Part shown: positions 10,456 to 21,680 of the stretch, piece by piece
How positions within the stretch are numbered: position 1 is the stretch's first letter
Layout: the number at the start of each line of letters is the position of its first letter
Assembly (NCBI GenBank): GCA_019454045.1
Contig: SKCR01031841.1
Location: forward strand, 54,387-118,386
DNA from: Zanthoxylum bungeanum
Taxonomy: Eukaryota > Streptophyta > Magnoliopsida > Sapindales > Rutaceae
DNA length: 64,000 bases
Direction: 5' to 3'
Notes under the pieces: generated by a model
Databases searched by the model: none
What the model was told of the DNA's origin: nothing
Seen by the model: the letters and a program-made list of their open reading frames with translations, nothing else
Made by a program: the position numbers and the translations under genes

Positions 10456-12476
10456 TGTTGGACAATTATGACCCATAGCATCACTATTTGTACAGATTAT
10501 GGTGATTGTTGTACAAATTAACTATGTGACAAAGGAAATTGCTCTTTTATCATTTGTAATTGGATTACCAAGATATATAAATGATGAAAGGTCCTTATGA
10601 TTAGTTCCAGATTGAGATGATATGAGACAATATCAATCCACGAAGGTTTAATCATTAAATATCCCTAGTCGTAGTATTATCGAGATTGGACATCGATAAT
10701 GCGGAATAGACTAGTATTACACTTGTACGCGTTGTGAGGGTATAACGACATAGTTCTCATATATTTGGGTATAGGATACTCATGCAAGTGTAATAGGAGG
10801 TTGTGTTTACCGATGGTACGGAAAATAGCTTCGCTCTGGATAGACCCCGCGGAATCCCATTGGTAGTATGTCTGTGTGTCTATGAGAGTCCGCTTCAGGG
10901 TAGGTGTATTTGGTCTTAACCTGAGACTTACACAGCTAATACTTGCGACAATCAATATACTTTGGTTTTGGTCATCCAGGGCTTTAACCGGTTCTGTGTA
11001 CGCCTCTTCTGGGTATATTGAGAATCGTAGTGTATTGGGTGTGATGTCGAGATGGAAGTATCACTTTAGACATATGGAGATGATGATCACGTAGGATACG
11101 GAACTGCTGCAACTATCATGATAATATGACAAGGTCATAGTTATCCGATTATAGAGACTTGTGACCTGAGATCCGACATGTGTTCGTACGGGGTAGACAC
11201 ATTCCCAGCCCCAGGCCTAGAACGTGACATCCGATACTGGATCGACATACACATATACTTTGTATACTACGCCTGATATATATTACAATATTCCTTTAAG
11301 AATATTTCTGGAGAATTGGGTAGGCATGGCGCTTTGCTAGAAGCCAACATTGTCTTGTAAATCGGTAAAAACGTAGTACTAGGTACGTACGTATTCGGAT
11401 AGTCCGATAACCGGATTTACTGCAAACATATCCGGGGATCTCATGGGTCGCTTCCCGAAGATTCACCGATGACCTATGACTCGCACATAATTAATCTGGG
11501 TTTAATTAGATGAGAGAAGATTAATCTGGGATTAATTACGGAGATATTTTATCTGAGATAAAATACTATTTAAAAAGAGAGAACGATTAATTTGGAATTA
11601 ATCGGTAAAATAATATATTTGATATATTGAACGAAATTGGATTTCGACGCGGAATTAAAATTAGATTTTAATTCGAGCAAACGAGTTAATTTAGAATTAA
11701 TTCGTAAGCGACGTGAATATTAATTTTGCTAGGCATAATTATTTAATTAAATTTGATTTAATTACGTCGCAACGGAAAATTCGTTAATTTGGAATTAACG
11801 AACCCGATCCCGGAAGTGTTTGCGGGGCCGCTCGCATTTCGAATCGAGTGGGGCCCACAAGTCACATCATGCGTCAAATCACTAGTCAACTTTAACACCT
11901 TTTAGGTGATGGAAGTTGTTAGTTGTTGGAAGAGTGCAAAACACTCAAGTGTGGTGTTGAAAGACATTTATCATTTCTTTATTATTTGGTATTTGACTTT
12001 TGAATTTGTGTATTAGATACACAACACACAAAAATCCATTCACTCTCTCTCTCTCCCATTGCATTCGGCCAAAGTGGCCTTCTTTCTCATTCTCTCCATT
12101 CAGCCAAGGTGGCCTTCTTCTTCCTTCTCTCCATTCGGCCTAGGGCCACTTTTCTTACTTGGCCGAGAATGTGAAGAAGCTTTAGGAAGATTTGTGGCAA
12201 ATCTATCAAATGTGCTAGCACACTTTAGAGTCCATACAAGGTGATAGGGAAAAAAACCCTTGTGCATGGAATCCATTGATAAAGCTTGGAGCTTGAAGAC
12301 TTCCATGGAGCACTAAAGAGGAGCATGGCCGAGAGCTTCCAAGGAGGATCAAAAAGTTTTGTTCTTCGACGCATCCAATCCGATCAATGTAAGTATGATT
12401 CCACCATACTTTTTGATGTATTCACACGTATTTTCATTGCTTGATTTGATCCCGGGACTATAGTAGAAACCCAACA
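10456..12476 (+). repeat. RE2 3' LTR
   Basis: 2021 bp, TGTTGG to CCAACA, nearly identical to 2633-4651. The palindrome array is at 11488-11802. Its last member (11780-11802) has spacer TGG where the 5' LTR has CGA, while both arms are unchanged. Confidence 0.9.
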
Positions 12477-12481
12477 TGGCC
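12477..12481. repeat. Target-site duplication of RE2, right copy
   Basis: TGGCC, matching TGGCT at 2628-2632 in four of five bases. The sequence continues with the other half of the RE1 LTR. Confidence 0.65.
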
Positions 12482-13181
12482 AACACTTTAAGAATAGTGA
12501 CTTAACTCAAATGGATACCTAAACCCCTTATAGTACACATACGGGCCGACGGATCCTATCTTGCTTCGCACTTGATTACTGAATGCATCGGTCCATATCC
12601 AACGAACATTTAGAGGCCAAACCATGAAATGTTTCTGACATACATGGCATCTAAGTGTGGAAGATCTCACACAAAATCAATATTATCCTATAGTCAAAGG
12701 ATTACATATGCTACTCGACTCGAGGAGATTCCTATTGACGGTGGTTTGTTCTTTCAACTATTAGGAATAACCTATGAGTCGTTCAGTATTCACTTCAACG
12801 AATACTCACACGTCTATACGATTTTCCAAAACTCATGGTACATCGAGTTAAACTATTGGAACTCCAATTCCAGTATACGACATGTGCTAATATTCTAGGT
12901 TATAGGAATTCAACCGTATTCCAAAACCAACGACTAGGAATATATATATACTTTAAGAATAATTTACAATAGTAATACTTATCCCAATGTCGGACCACCT
13001 AGTGTCTAGTATTACTATTAGACTATTCTGAGGTCGATGTCATTCTTAGCATATCTATACATAAATCTAATACGCATAATAACAATACCATTAATAAGGT
13101 ATGAAATGAAAATGTAGTTATTTTATTAATAAATAATAAAATGTACAATTCAGATTGGCACTCCAAGCACCAACTCCAACA
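12482..13181 (-). repeat. RE1 5' LTR, outer (5') part, minus strand
   Basis: On the minus strand it starts TGTTGGAGTTGGTGCTTGGA at 13181, clearly related to the RE4 LTR start TGTTAGGGTTGGTGCTCGGA. Further blocks match the first ~700 bp of the RE4 LTR in order, including the ACATGTCGTATA and CGTCAATAGGAATC blocks. At 13181 it abuts RE3 coding sequence. A short open frame at 12629-12898 has no recognisable product. Confidence 0.75.
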
Positions 13182-13680
13182 CTTAAAAATTTTTCCTTTC
13201 AATGGCTTCATGAGATTTGAGAGGAAGGGTGAGTTAAGCCCAAGGTATATCGGGCCATATCAAATTCTCAAGAGAGTTGGGAGTAGAGCCTACAAGTTAG
13301 CACTCCGACATGACATGGACAAAATTCATTTGGCGTTTCATGTTTCCATGCTCAAAAAGTACATGTATGATGATTCTCATGTATTACAGCCACAATCCAT
13401 AGAGATCAACCAAGACCTGACATATCATAAACTTCCCTTAGCCATTGTTGATCAACAAGTTAGGAAGTTGCGCTCCAAAAATACTCCATCAATGAAGGTT
13501 ATTTGGCAACACTGCAAGAATCAAGATGATACATATGAACCTAATGATGTTATGAGGTAGTAATATAAATCATTTTTCAGTGATTTTAGTGGCATTATAA
13601 ATCTTAGATATCAGGCTTCAACTTTTATGTTAATCATTTTCCCCAAGTCAGGTTTAGACATTAATATTAGGTCATTATAC
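13182..13680 (+). pseudogene. RE3 integrase C-terminus and chromodomain (Ty3/gypsy, Tekay/Del-like)
   Basis: An open frame from the RE1 junction to the stop at 13558-13560. It reads the GPY/F-type end of a gypsy integrase (LSPRYIGPYQILKRVGSRAY, then HLAFHVSMLKKY) followed by the chromodomain-like segment IVDQQVRKLRSKNTPSMKVI and YEPNDVMR. This arrangement is typical of plant chromoviruses of the Tekay/Del group. The upstream part is separated by RE1 and lies outside the window. Two adjacent stops (TAG TAA) truncate the tail, after which YKSFFSDFSG-like codons continue. Bases 13561-13680 are the untranslated end; I see no clear polypurine tract. Confidence 0.8.
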
Positions 13681-13699
13681 TGTGACGAGATTGCCACAC
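13681..13699 (+). repeat. RE3 3' LTR, first bases
   Basis: TGTGACGAGATTGCCACAC, starting with TG at the expected distance from the pol end. RE4 is inserted right after it, so the rest of this LTR is at 59062-60825. The start point is inferred, as the other RE3 LTR is not in the window. Confidence 0.55.
13695..13699. repeat. Target-site duplication of RE4, left copy (CACAC)
   Basis: CACAC before TGTTAGGG at 13700; the identical CACAC follows the LTR end CCCCAACA at 59062-59066. Recovering the pair 45 kb apart ties the RE4 ends together. Confidence 0.85.
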
Positions 13700-16208
13700 T
13701 GTTAGGGTTGGTGCTCGGAGTGCCAATCCGAATCATATTTATGTCTGATTCATAAATACGAGCAATTTCGTTTTTCATAATATTACTTATTTAATGGTAG
13801 CACCTCTTGTCTTTTATACACATATTCGATCTAATTTCGATTGGATATTCAATTACGATTAGATCGACACTGAATCTGGTTTAGTGATACGTGTATATTA
13901 GACAAAGACCCTAGGATTTACAATGTAGTGCACAGTTACAAAGTAGTTTGTAATTGACATTGGTAAGCATCACTATAAGATGTAAATCCTTAAATAAAGT
14001 TCCTGGTCAAGATTTACTACCATGGGTCGGTTAGTAAAATCCGCTGAAACCAGTACATGTCGTATATCGTGACTTGGTCCGATGGTTTATCCCAATGAAA
14101 CATGAGTCTCGGGAGACTCGTATAGACATGTAGGTGTTTATTTGATAAACACTGAAAGACTCACTGAAGATTTCCTAATAGATGGTACACCAACGTCAAT
14201 AGGAATCTTCTCGAGTTGAGCGAGCATAGTGGTCATTTGACTTGAGATACCACTGTAGATATATGAGTTATCCTCCATACTTTGATGGCATTCATGTCAC
14301 TGATCTATTCATCATCAGACCTCCGCATGTTCGTTGGGTGTGGACTGATGCTCATGATATCCTATGTGTATCAAGAGAGGATATGTCAGTCCTATGTACA
14401 GGGCATATGCATCATGCACGTGTTTGCGATCTAGTAGCCATGGTATAACTTCGGAAGTCAGTTTCGAGTGTTATTTAGAGATCGTAAATTGAAAGTCGAC
14501 TATATTATACCGAAAGAATTTGACGTTGTTATCTATATCCCAAGTATAATATGGATAGTTTGTGATGGAGGGATTATACGTATGCAATGACCTTGACTTG
14601 CATAGTTTAACGAGATTATCCGTGGTCGTCATAATTCATTAGTGGGTGGATTATGGACACGAAATTGGATTTCGTGACGGATAAACCTAAACTTAGAGAG
14701 TCTCACAATATGAAGTGTACTCGTTGAGCACTTGGGCAACGCATTATGAATAATATAGATTATTCATAATACTTCATCAGATTAAATGAGTTATTTCGAA
14801 TCGTTTAAACGATTAAACGAAAACACATGTATAAAGGCATTTTGGTCAATCTTAATTATTGTGTATTTATATCTGATACATAATTTGATTCGATACATAT
14901 TAATTAAATGTCAAATGAGATTTTGACACACGCCACTAATATATGTATTTGTTATTTAATATAAATAAAAATACATTTATAATAATAATTATATTTATTA
15001 ATTATTTGGATATTTAAATGTTAAATAATTAAATGATAAACTTTTTCATAATAGTTATGATAAATGTTTAATTATAATTGGTTACATGTGGCATGCTTTA
15101 ATTAAACTTTAGGTGTGCAAATTTGATTTGTTAACATAAAGTTTAATTATATTTAATTGGATTAAATTTGATAAATGACCAAAATGGCCCTCTAAAATAA
15201 GGAGCTTCACCTTTTAAAGAATTTTTTTTTCTTTTTTACTATGAATGGAGGCATGGCCGAACAAAGACATCACCAAAAGGCTCTCAAATTGCTTGATGAT
15301 TCAAGTAAAGAAAATGAAGAAAATTCAAGAAAAAAGCTAAGAAATTAAAGGATTAAAGGTAATTCTACAAATCCCTAAGCTTAGAAATTTTGTTTCTTGT
15401 TTCTTGAAGATCTAATGAGATCTAGGGTTTCTTCTTTTCTATAAATTTGGGGTTTTTGGTTTTGGTGGATGGATTTGGAGGCTTATTGCATGTGTGAAGT
15501 TGATTTGGATAATATTATTGTAATATTTAGTCAAATTGATCATTTGATGATAAGTTTCCATTCTAGAGTGTTATGACCACTCTTGTAATGCCTAGAATTG
15601 TTCTTGGGTGGTTTATTTGTGGTGACTTGAATTGGTGTTGTGATTATTAGATTAAAGTTGAAAAGGTTCGATTAATGCATGAAAAATTGATAATTTTTGT
15701 TGCAAAATTAGATTTGGAAAATTGGGTTGTTTGTAATGAAAAATATATCATTTGAATGTATTGGATGTGTTTTGGGTGTTGGAACACTTTCCAGAAATTA
15801 TTTCGGAGTTGAAATAAGCGAAAATGGTGAAAAAAGGCGTTACCGGCTGACTTTTGAGCCAACCGGGTGGCGGCTGCCCAAACAGTGAATTTTGTCACTG
15901 TACGGGCAGCCCATGAACTGCCCTAATACTATTGGGGCTGACCTGGGCAGCCCTCATATGTATTGGGTAGTCGGATCGGTCAAAAACGCATTTTATGTCA
16001 TTTTGCGGAAAATATTTTCATAAACGTTTCGCGACATTTCGTAATTATTTATGTCATTATCTTATATCGAATAAATATGTTTAGGTGAAATATGAATGAA
16101 TTATTCATATTAGATATTGAATAATTTATTTGGTAATTTTAAAAGTTTTAAAATTACCATTTCGCCCGAACATCGCTTCCGCTACGCCCTTCTCCCGAAA
16201 CCCCAACA
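13700..16208 (+). repeat. RE4 5' LTR
   Basis: 2509 bp, uninterrupted, so it is the reference copy for this LTR. Hairpin-forming blocks include GAGTCTC-GG-GAGACTC at 14104-14119, GTGTTTAT-TTG-ATAAACAC at 14134-14152, CACGAAAT-TGG-ATTTCGTG at 14658-14676 and AATCGTTTAAACGATT near 14800. An outer pair AGGATTTACA / TGTAAATCCT (13913 and 13980) encloses TTACAAA-GTAG-TTTGTAA. The end carries CGCTTCCGCTACGCCC before CCCCAACA. No coding capacity. Confidence 0.85.
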
Positions 16209-16212
16209 AAAA

Positions 16213-16228
16213 TAGTATCAGAGAAGGT
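16213..16228 (+). other. RE4 primer-binding site
   Basis: TAGTATCAGAGAAGGT four bases after the LTR, a mutated form of TGGTATCAGAGCAGGT, which RE6 keeps at 34214. It is of the initiator-tRNA-Met type, as in the copia elements here. Confidence 0.75.
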
Positions 16229-16337
16229 ATGATGCTTCATCCATTACATTAGTCATGCTTGATAAATGATATGTAATCCAATTTTAATATTTTCAGATGC
16301 TTGTAATCTATATGTTTCTTGACTTTTCGGTTCTACG
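16229..16337 (+). other. RE4 interior, first 109 bases
   Basis: Matches the RE6 interior after its primer site (TTCATCCATTA, CATGCTTGATA, TTTCTTGA blocks), then stops at the RE5 insertion and resumes at 25925. Confidence 0.7.
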
Positions 16338-18389
16338 TGTTGGAGATTCTAAGCATCCCAAGATCAACAAACAAGCATGAACATGTGTGAATACATTCGA
16401 GGGAGTTGCGGAATACTCACATCGATCGGTTGAGCGAAGCGGGAGGCAACAAAAACTGAAAATCTGCTCACTGTATTCGGCAGTCCACTGTCACAGTTCA
16501 CTGAAATTTTCGGCCATTGTTGCACAAGAATCCAAACTCCAAGCTTCGTCGAACGATTCTCGGCTCATGGGTGGACTTCCCTATCACATTCGCATGTCTC
16601 GTAATGTGCTAGCACTCAAGAAATTTGCCACAAATTTCTCACTTTTGCTTCCCTCATGCTCGGTTTTTGCAAACCAGAAACATAGAAATTTCATCCCCAA
16701 TGGCGTGAAGAAGAAAAGAGAAATGGGAGGAGAGAGATGGAAAAAGTGTAATGTTTTTTTGCTTTTAAGATTTGTGTATCTAATACACAATTGATTTTCA
16801 AAAAATCAATTAAATCTTTTACCAAAAATCAATTGGCATTTAAGTTTGCCAACTACCACCATCAATCCATCAATCAATCAAATCAAGTGACAAGTTGTCA
16901 CATCACTCAAAGTGACTAATGATTTGACGCTTGATGCGACTAATGATTTGACGCTTGATTTGACTTGCGTGCCGCATTCGAATTCGAAATGCGAATGCGC
17001 TCGCAAATAATCTCGGGCTCGGGTTCGCTAATTCCAAATTAACGAATTTTTCCATTGCGTCGTAATTAAATGATTACGCCTAGCGAAATCACTATTCACG
17101 TCGCTAACGAATTAATTCTAAATTAACTCGTTCGCCCAAATTAAAATCTAATTTTAATTCCACGTCGAAATCTAATTTCTTTTGATATATCAAATATATT
17201 AATTTGCCGATTAATTCCAAATTAATCGTTATCTCTCTTTAATTGATATTTTATCCCAGATAAAATATCTCCGCAATTAATCCCAGATTAATTTTCTCTC
17301 TCATCTAATTAATCCCAGATTAATTAAAAGTGTGAGTCATATGTCATCGGTGAATCTTTGGGAAGCGACCCATGAGATCCCCGGATATGTTGGCAGTAAA
17401 TTCGGTCGTCGGACTATCCGAACACGTAAGTACCTCGTACTACGTTTATACTGATTTACAAGACAAGGTTGGCTTCTAGCAAAGCACAATGCCTACCCAA
17501 TTCTCCAGAAATATCCTTATATGAATAAAGGATCTATATCAGGCGTAGTATACGTAGTATACGTAGTATTGCGTATTTCTGTCCAGTATCGGATGATCAC
17601 ATGCAAGGCCTGGGGCTGGTACAATGTTTACCCCGTACGAAGCATATATCAGATTACAAGCAACTAGTCTCTTTAATATAGGATAATCATGACCAAGTCA
17701 TATTATCCCGACGGTTGCAACCTTTATAGAGAACCATTTCTGTATCCCTGTGCGATCATCAACTCCATATGACTGGAGTGACACTTCCGTCTTGACATCA
17801 CACCCAACACACTACGATTCTCAATATACCCAACATTGGCGTACATAGAGCCTGTTAAAGCCTTGGACGACCGCAACCAAAGTATATTGATTGTCGCAAG
17901 TATTAGCGGTGCAAGTCTCAGGTTAAGACCAAATACACCTACCCTGATTTCGGACTTCCATAGACACATAGTCATACTACCAATGGAATTCCAAGGGGGT
18001 CTATCCAGAGCGAAGCTGTTTCCCGTACCATCGGTGAAACACAACCTCCTATTACACTTGCATGAGTATCCTATACCCAAATATACGAGAACTATGTCGT
18101 TGTGCCCTCATAACGCGCATAACTGTAATACTAGTCTTTTACGCATTCATCGATGTCCAATCTCGATAATGCTCTGACTAGGGATATCTAATGATTTATC
18201 CTTCGTGGATTGATACTGTCTCATATCATTCTCAATCCAGGAACAAATCACAAGGACCTCCTATCATTTATATATCTAGGTGATCTAATCACAAATGATA
18301 AGAGTGCAATCATTTGTCACATAGTTAATTTGTACAACAACACCATGATCTGTACAAATAATGACGCTATGGGTCATAATTGTCCAACA
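16338..18389 (-). repeat. RE5 3' LTR
   Basis: 2052 bp, plus-strand TGTTGGAGAT to GTCCAACA. The palindrome array is at 17024-17326, inverted, with CCA spacers (TGG on the element strand). The LTR-internal open frame seen in RE2 is present inverted at 17724-18080. Confidence 0.9.
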
Positions 18390-18402
18390 ATCTCCCACTT
18401 GG
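18390..18402 (-). other. RE5 polypurine tract
   Basis: Plus strand ATCTCCCACTTGG, the complement of CCAAGTGGGAGAT, immediately inside the 3' LTR. Confidence 0.85.
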
Positions 18403-21060
18403 CCTATAGCCAGTTAATCGAGTGTCTAACACCCGAACTATGTACGGTTGGCTCAAACTGCTGAGAAAAGGTTTTCGTCAGCGGATTTGCATGATTATCG
18501 TCTGATGCGATTTATACGATCATCACATCGCCACAATGTATGATCCGAACGAATCAGATGATTATCAAAGTATTTATCTGGATCGTTGATGAGACCATTA
18601 ATTCTTTAGCCTGTGCTCAAGCCTAGCTCAGCTGCTAACAGAATTATATCTAATCTAATTAGATTTATTAATCGACCCAAATGGCTTCTATTGCTGCCTC
18701 AGCTGCAGCAATAACCCGCATTTGTTGTTTATTCGGTAACTGTATCTTGCTTGGAAGATTTCCAGCTCACTGTACCGTTATTCAAACTGTGTAGTACCGT
18801 TTGCGACTTATAGTCGTTTTTATCGGTTAGGAAACTTGCTACAGTGATCCCAATCATTTCAAGTTCTCATTCTCCATAGACTAAGACAGCATCCTTAGTT
18901 CTCTATGATACTAACGGTTGTTCTTAATATCAATCCAGTGACTATCACTTGGATTGGCCTGTTTGTGAATCCATATGCTCAAAGCGTATGAGACACCAGG
19001 TCGCATATATTTTTCAATGTACGAGTTGTCGGAGAGTTTTTCTCGAAAGCCTAGCTTTCACCGATTATTTTATTGGAATGTCATTTCCAAGAAATGATGT
19101 ATTATCATTATTTATAGGACAACCACTGTCAGTGCGCTCCCACTAACCCTCTTATATACACAAGAATCATTTCGTTTTGAATTAAATCATAAACCATTAT
19201 GATTACATCAAAATGATAATTCCAAGAACCTATGCTTGATTCGATCCAAATATGGATCGAATAACCCGCAAACCTTGTTTGCTAGTTATCGTACGAAAAA
19301 ACCGACAGGATGTTGTAAACATCCTCCATAAGGTTTTCTTTTCAGGAAAGCGATTTTCCCGTTAAGCCGACATATTTCATAAATGAAACACGCAGCTTTA
19401 GCAAGCATTATCCAAATGGATTTACCGAGGCAACAGGTAAAAGGTTGAATTGTAATCGACAAAATGTTGATAACGATACATTTCCGCTAAAAGCCTAGCT
19501 TTATGCGTTAGTATGTTGCCATCCATGTATGTCTTCCTTGAAGACTTATAAAGTATCAATAGGCAAAATGCCTTGCGGTACATCAACTAGTATTCAAACT
19601 TGTTGATATACATGGAATCCATTTCGGACTTATGACACTTTGTCATAATAGGGAGTCGATACCTTGTATCACTTCCTCATACGTAGTCAGTTGGTATACC
19701 TTAAAAAGATAGACATCTTTATGAGGTGAGATCAGAAACCCATACCCCAGGTTGTTTTCTGACTCTCTCCGACCTACGCGGTTCTTGTGTATTCGAAGAT
19801 TATGGTATAGTTTCATCCTTGATGAACTATTTGTGTTCCATTAAGGATTCGGTACCTGTAATAGTATTACTCTGATTTTCATCGAGTTTTACTATCCTCC
19901 CACTTACCACTTCATATCGGTATTCCTCTTAGGAAAACCGCATGGTGAGCAACAATCTAATTGTTCTCTTGTGAGATGTCTAAGTACTATACTTATGTAT
20001 CCCTAGGATAACCTACATTTGGCACTTATCCAATTTGGGTTTTAGTTTGGTATCATCCAAACATATGCCTAGCATACCCAAATTTTAAGGAATGAGAAAA
20101 CCGGGTTTCTTTCCCGTTCATATCTAATATGATATCTGTCAAATAGATTTTATGGAACCTTATTCAAAATAAGTTCTTGCACTGTTTAAAGCTTATCCGT
20201 TGAAGGAAATGGTAGCTCAGAGCGACTCATGATTAGCCTTATCATGTCCAACAAAATTTGGTTTATCCGTTCGGACACACCGTCAAACTGACGTGTTCCG
20301 GGAGTCCTCATTCGAAAGAATACTTCACTCTTTCAAGTATATGAGAAAATTATTGCTTAAGTATTTTCCATTACGGTCTTACCGTGACGGTTTAATACTT
20401 TAGCCGATCTGTTTGTATATTTCGTGTCGAAACTTAAAAGTTTCCGATTTGTGTTTCAAAAGAAACACATAACCATAACGTGATGCCACATCTGTAAAGG
20501 TCACGAAATATTCATATCTAGCCTAGCTAGACATGTACCCACTTGCTTCACTATGAACTAGGGCTAACAGATCTGTGGCATTTGCACTTTTACCAAGTAA
20601 ATAGTGTTTTAGGCATATTGCCTAATAAACTAGATTCGTAGACTTTATTTGAATGGAATCAAAACAATCCTAGTATCCACTCTTCAAAAGTGTGGATATA
20701 CGAGTCTTGTTTAGATTGTGTCTCAGACAACAATGCCACAAATTAGTTTCTCCTGATCAAATCAGTTTGAGCTATTTGTTTGTCACGTTATACGTTTGAG
20801 ATTTTATTTATATTCAAAATATAAATGTTGTTATTCACATCTAATGTGTTTATCTCAATATCATATTTATATAATGAAACATTTTAGTGTTCTAAAATAT
20901 AAAGGTTCACCCGCAGCGGGTTAAACACTGATATAGAGATAATGTTTCTAGTCAAACTAGTTACATTATAACAGTTTCCTAATCCTGCTCATAGTAGATT
21001 CTGAACATCAATATATATATATATATCACACTAAGTATCTAAAATCCAATTTTAATACTA
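18403..21060 (-). pseudogene. RE5 pol remnant (RNase H to protease)
   Basis: Colinear on the minus strand with RE2 and RE9 pol: RNase H about 18460-18900, RT about 18900-19720, integrase about 19950-20730, protease about 20750-21060. No domain has a long open frame. The RT lacks the same ~165 bp as RE2 (junction near 19010, where the minus strand reads TACATTGAAAAATATATGCG) and has a further local loss next to it. A piece of the integrase end near 20275-20300 is still alignable. Not functional. Confidence 0.75.
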
Positions 21061-21680
21061 GTAGTGAATATATTTATGACAAACATATTTGAAGTCAGAG
21101 CCTTGCTCGTCTTCAATTCCTTCATGTCTACTTTGTTCAAACGGCAGTCACGCTTCCGCGATCCCGTTTGCCACATTTAGGCAGACATTTTTGGATATGT
21201 CATTTATCTTCCCAGAAGATTATAATGATTTTGCATTTGCCCTTTTCAACACTCCAAAAGCCTTTGGCTAAGCCTCGGATTTCTAGAATATCGAAGTAAG
21301 GTGCGCCTTGCGCTACTTGCCTAATTGCAAACTTTGACTTTATCTCATTGAGAATAGTCATTAACTCTCCAAGAGTTATTATTGCAATTTTAGTACTTCC
21401 AAAATCAATAATTAGATCTTTGAAGATCCTTCAATTTCATTATCATACTTTAAGGATCTAATCCTTAGTTCTGATTCAGAAATTAAGGAGTCTACTACGA
21501 CAAGCTTAATGGATTAAGTACTAAAGTTATCATCACATAATTCTTCCAAAGATTATGCTCTACTATTTGCTTAACTCCGGGCTTAGGCATAATATGTTAT
21601 TTTATCAAATAAAATAACTTATTATTTTCTAGGACCATCCTGAAGTTTATTCCCAATATGAAAATTAAACCATTTAAATA
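21061..21680 (-). pseudogene. RE5 gag remnant
   Basis: Minus-strand match to RE9 gag, interrupted throughout. As in RE2 the capsid-like centre is deleted, but the distal breakpoint differs: RE5 keeps the stretch matching GAGAGTTAATGTC (near 21375), which RE2 has lost. The zinc-knuckle region near 21145-21180 keeps a GSVTAV-like coding trace only. Confidence 0.65.

Larger units (their letters stand above)
2633..12476 (+). mobile_element. RE2: full-length, defective Ty1/copia retrotransposon
   Basis: A 9.8-kb plus-strand element: LTR, primer-binding site, long leader, decayed gag and pol, polypurine tract, LTR. Both LTRs start TGTTGGACAA and end ACCCAACA. Comparison with RE9 shows the coding order gag, protease, integrase, RT, RNase H, which is the Ty1/copia order; LTRs of 2.0 kb and a leader of more than 2 kb suggest the Angela/Tork side of the superfamily (family inference). 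It is inserted in the RE1 LTR. The first 190 bases of the two LTRs differ by roughly 3 percent by eye. Gag and RT carry internal deletions, and every reading frame is interrupted, so it cannot move by itself. Confidence 0.9.

Noticed and set aside
894..13181. RE1 as a solo LTR split by RE2
   Set aside because: There is no matching target duplication at 889-893 and 13182-13186, and a primer-binding-site-like sequence adjoins the inner end, so it fits a 5' LTR of an element continuing to the left.
16387..16794. 135-residue open frame, with a 121-residue copy at 23929-24294
   Set aside because: Both lie antisense in the two RE5 LTRs; two LTR copies of one insertion are expected to share open frames.
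17836..18177. 113-residue plus-strand open frame
   Set aside because: It is the reverse strand of the RE5 LTR open frame; the shared openness reflects base composition, not a known protein.
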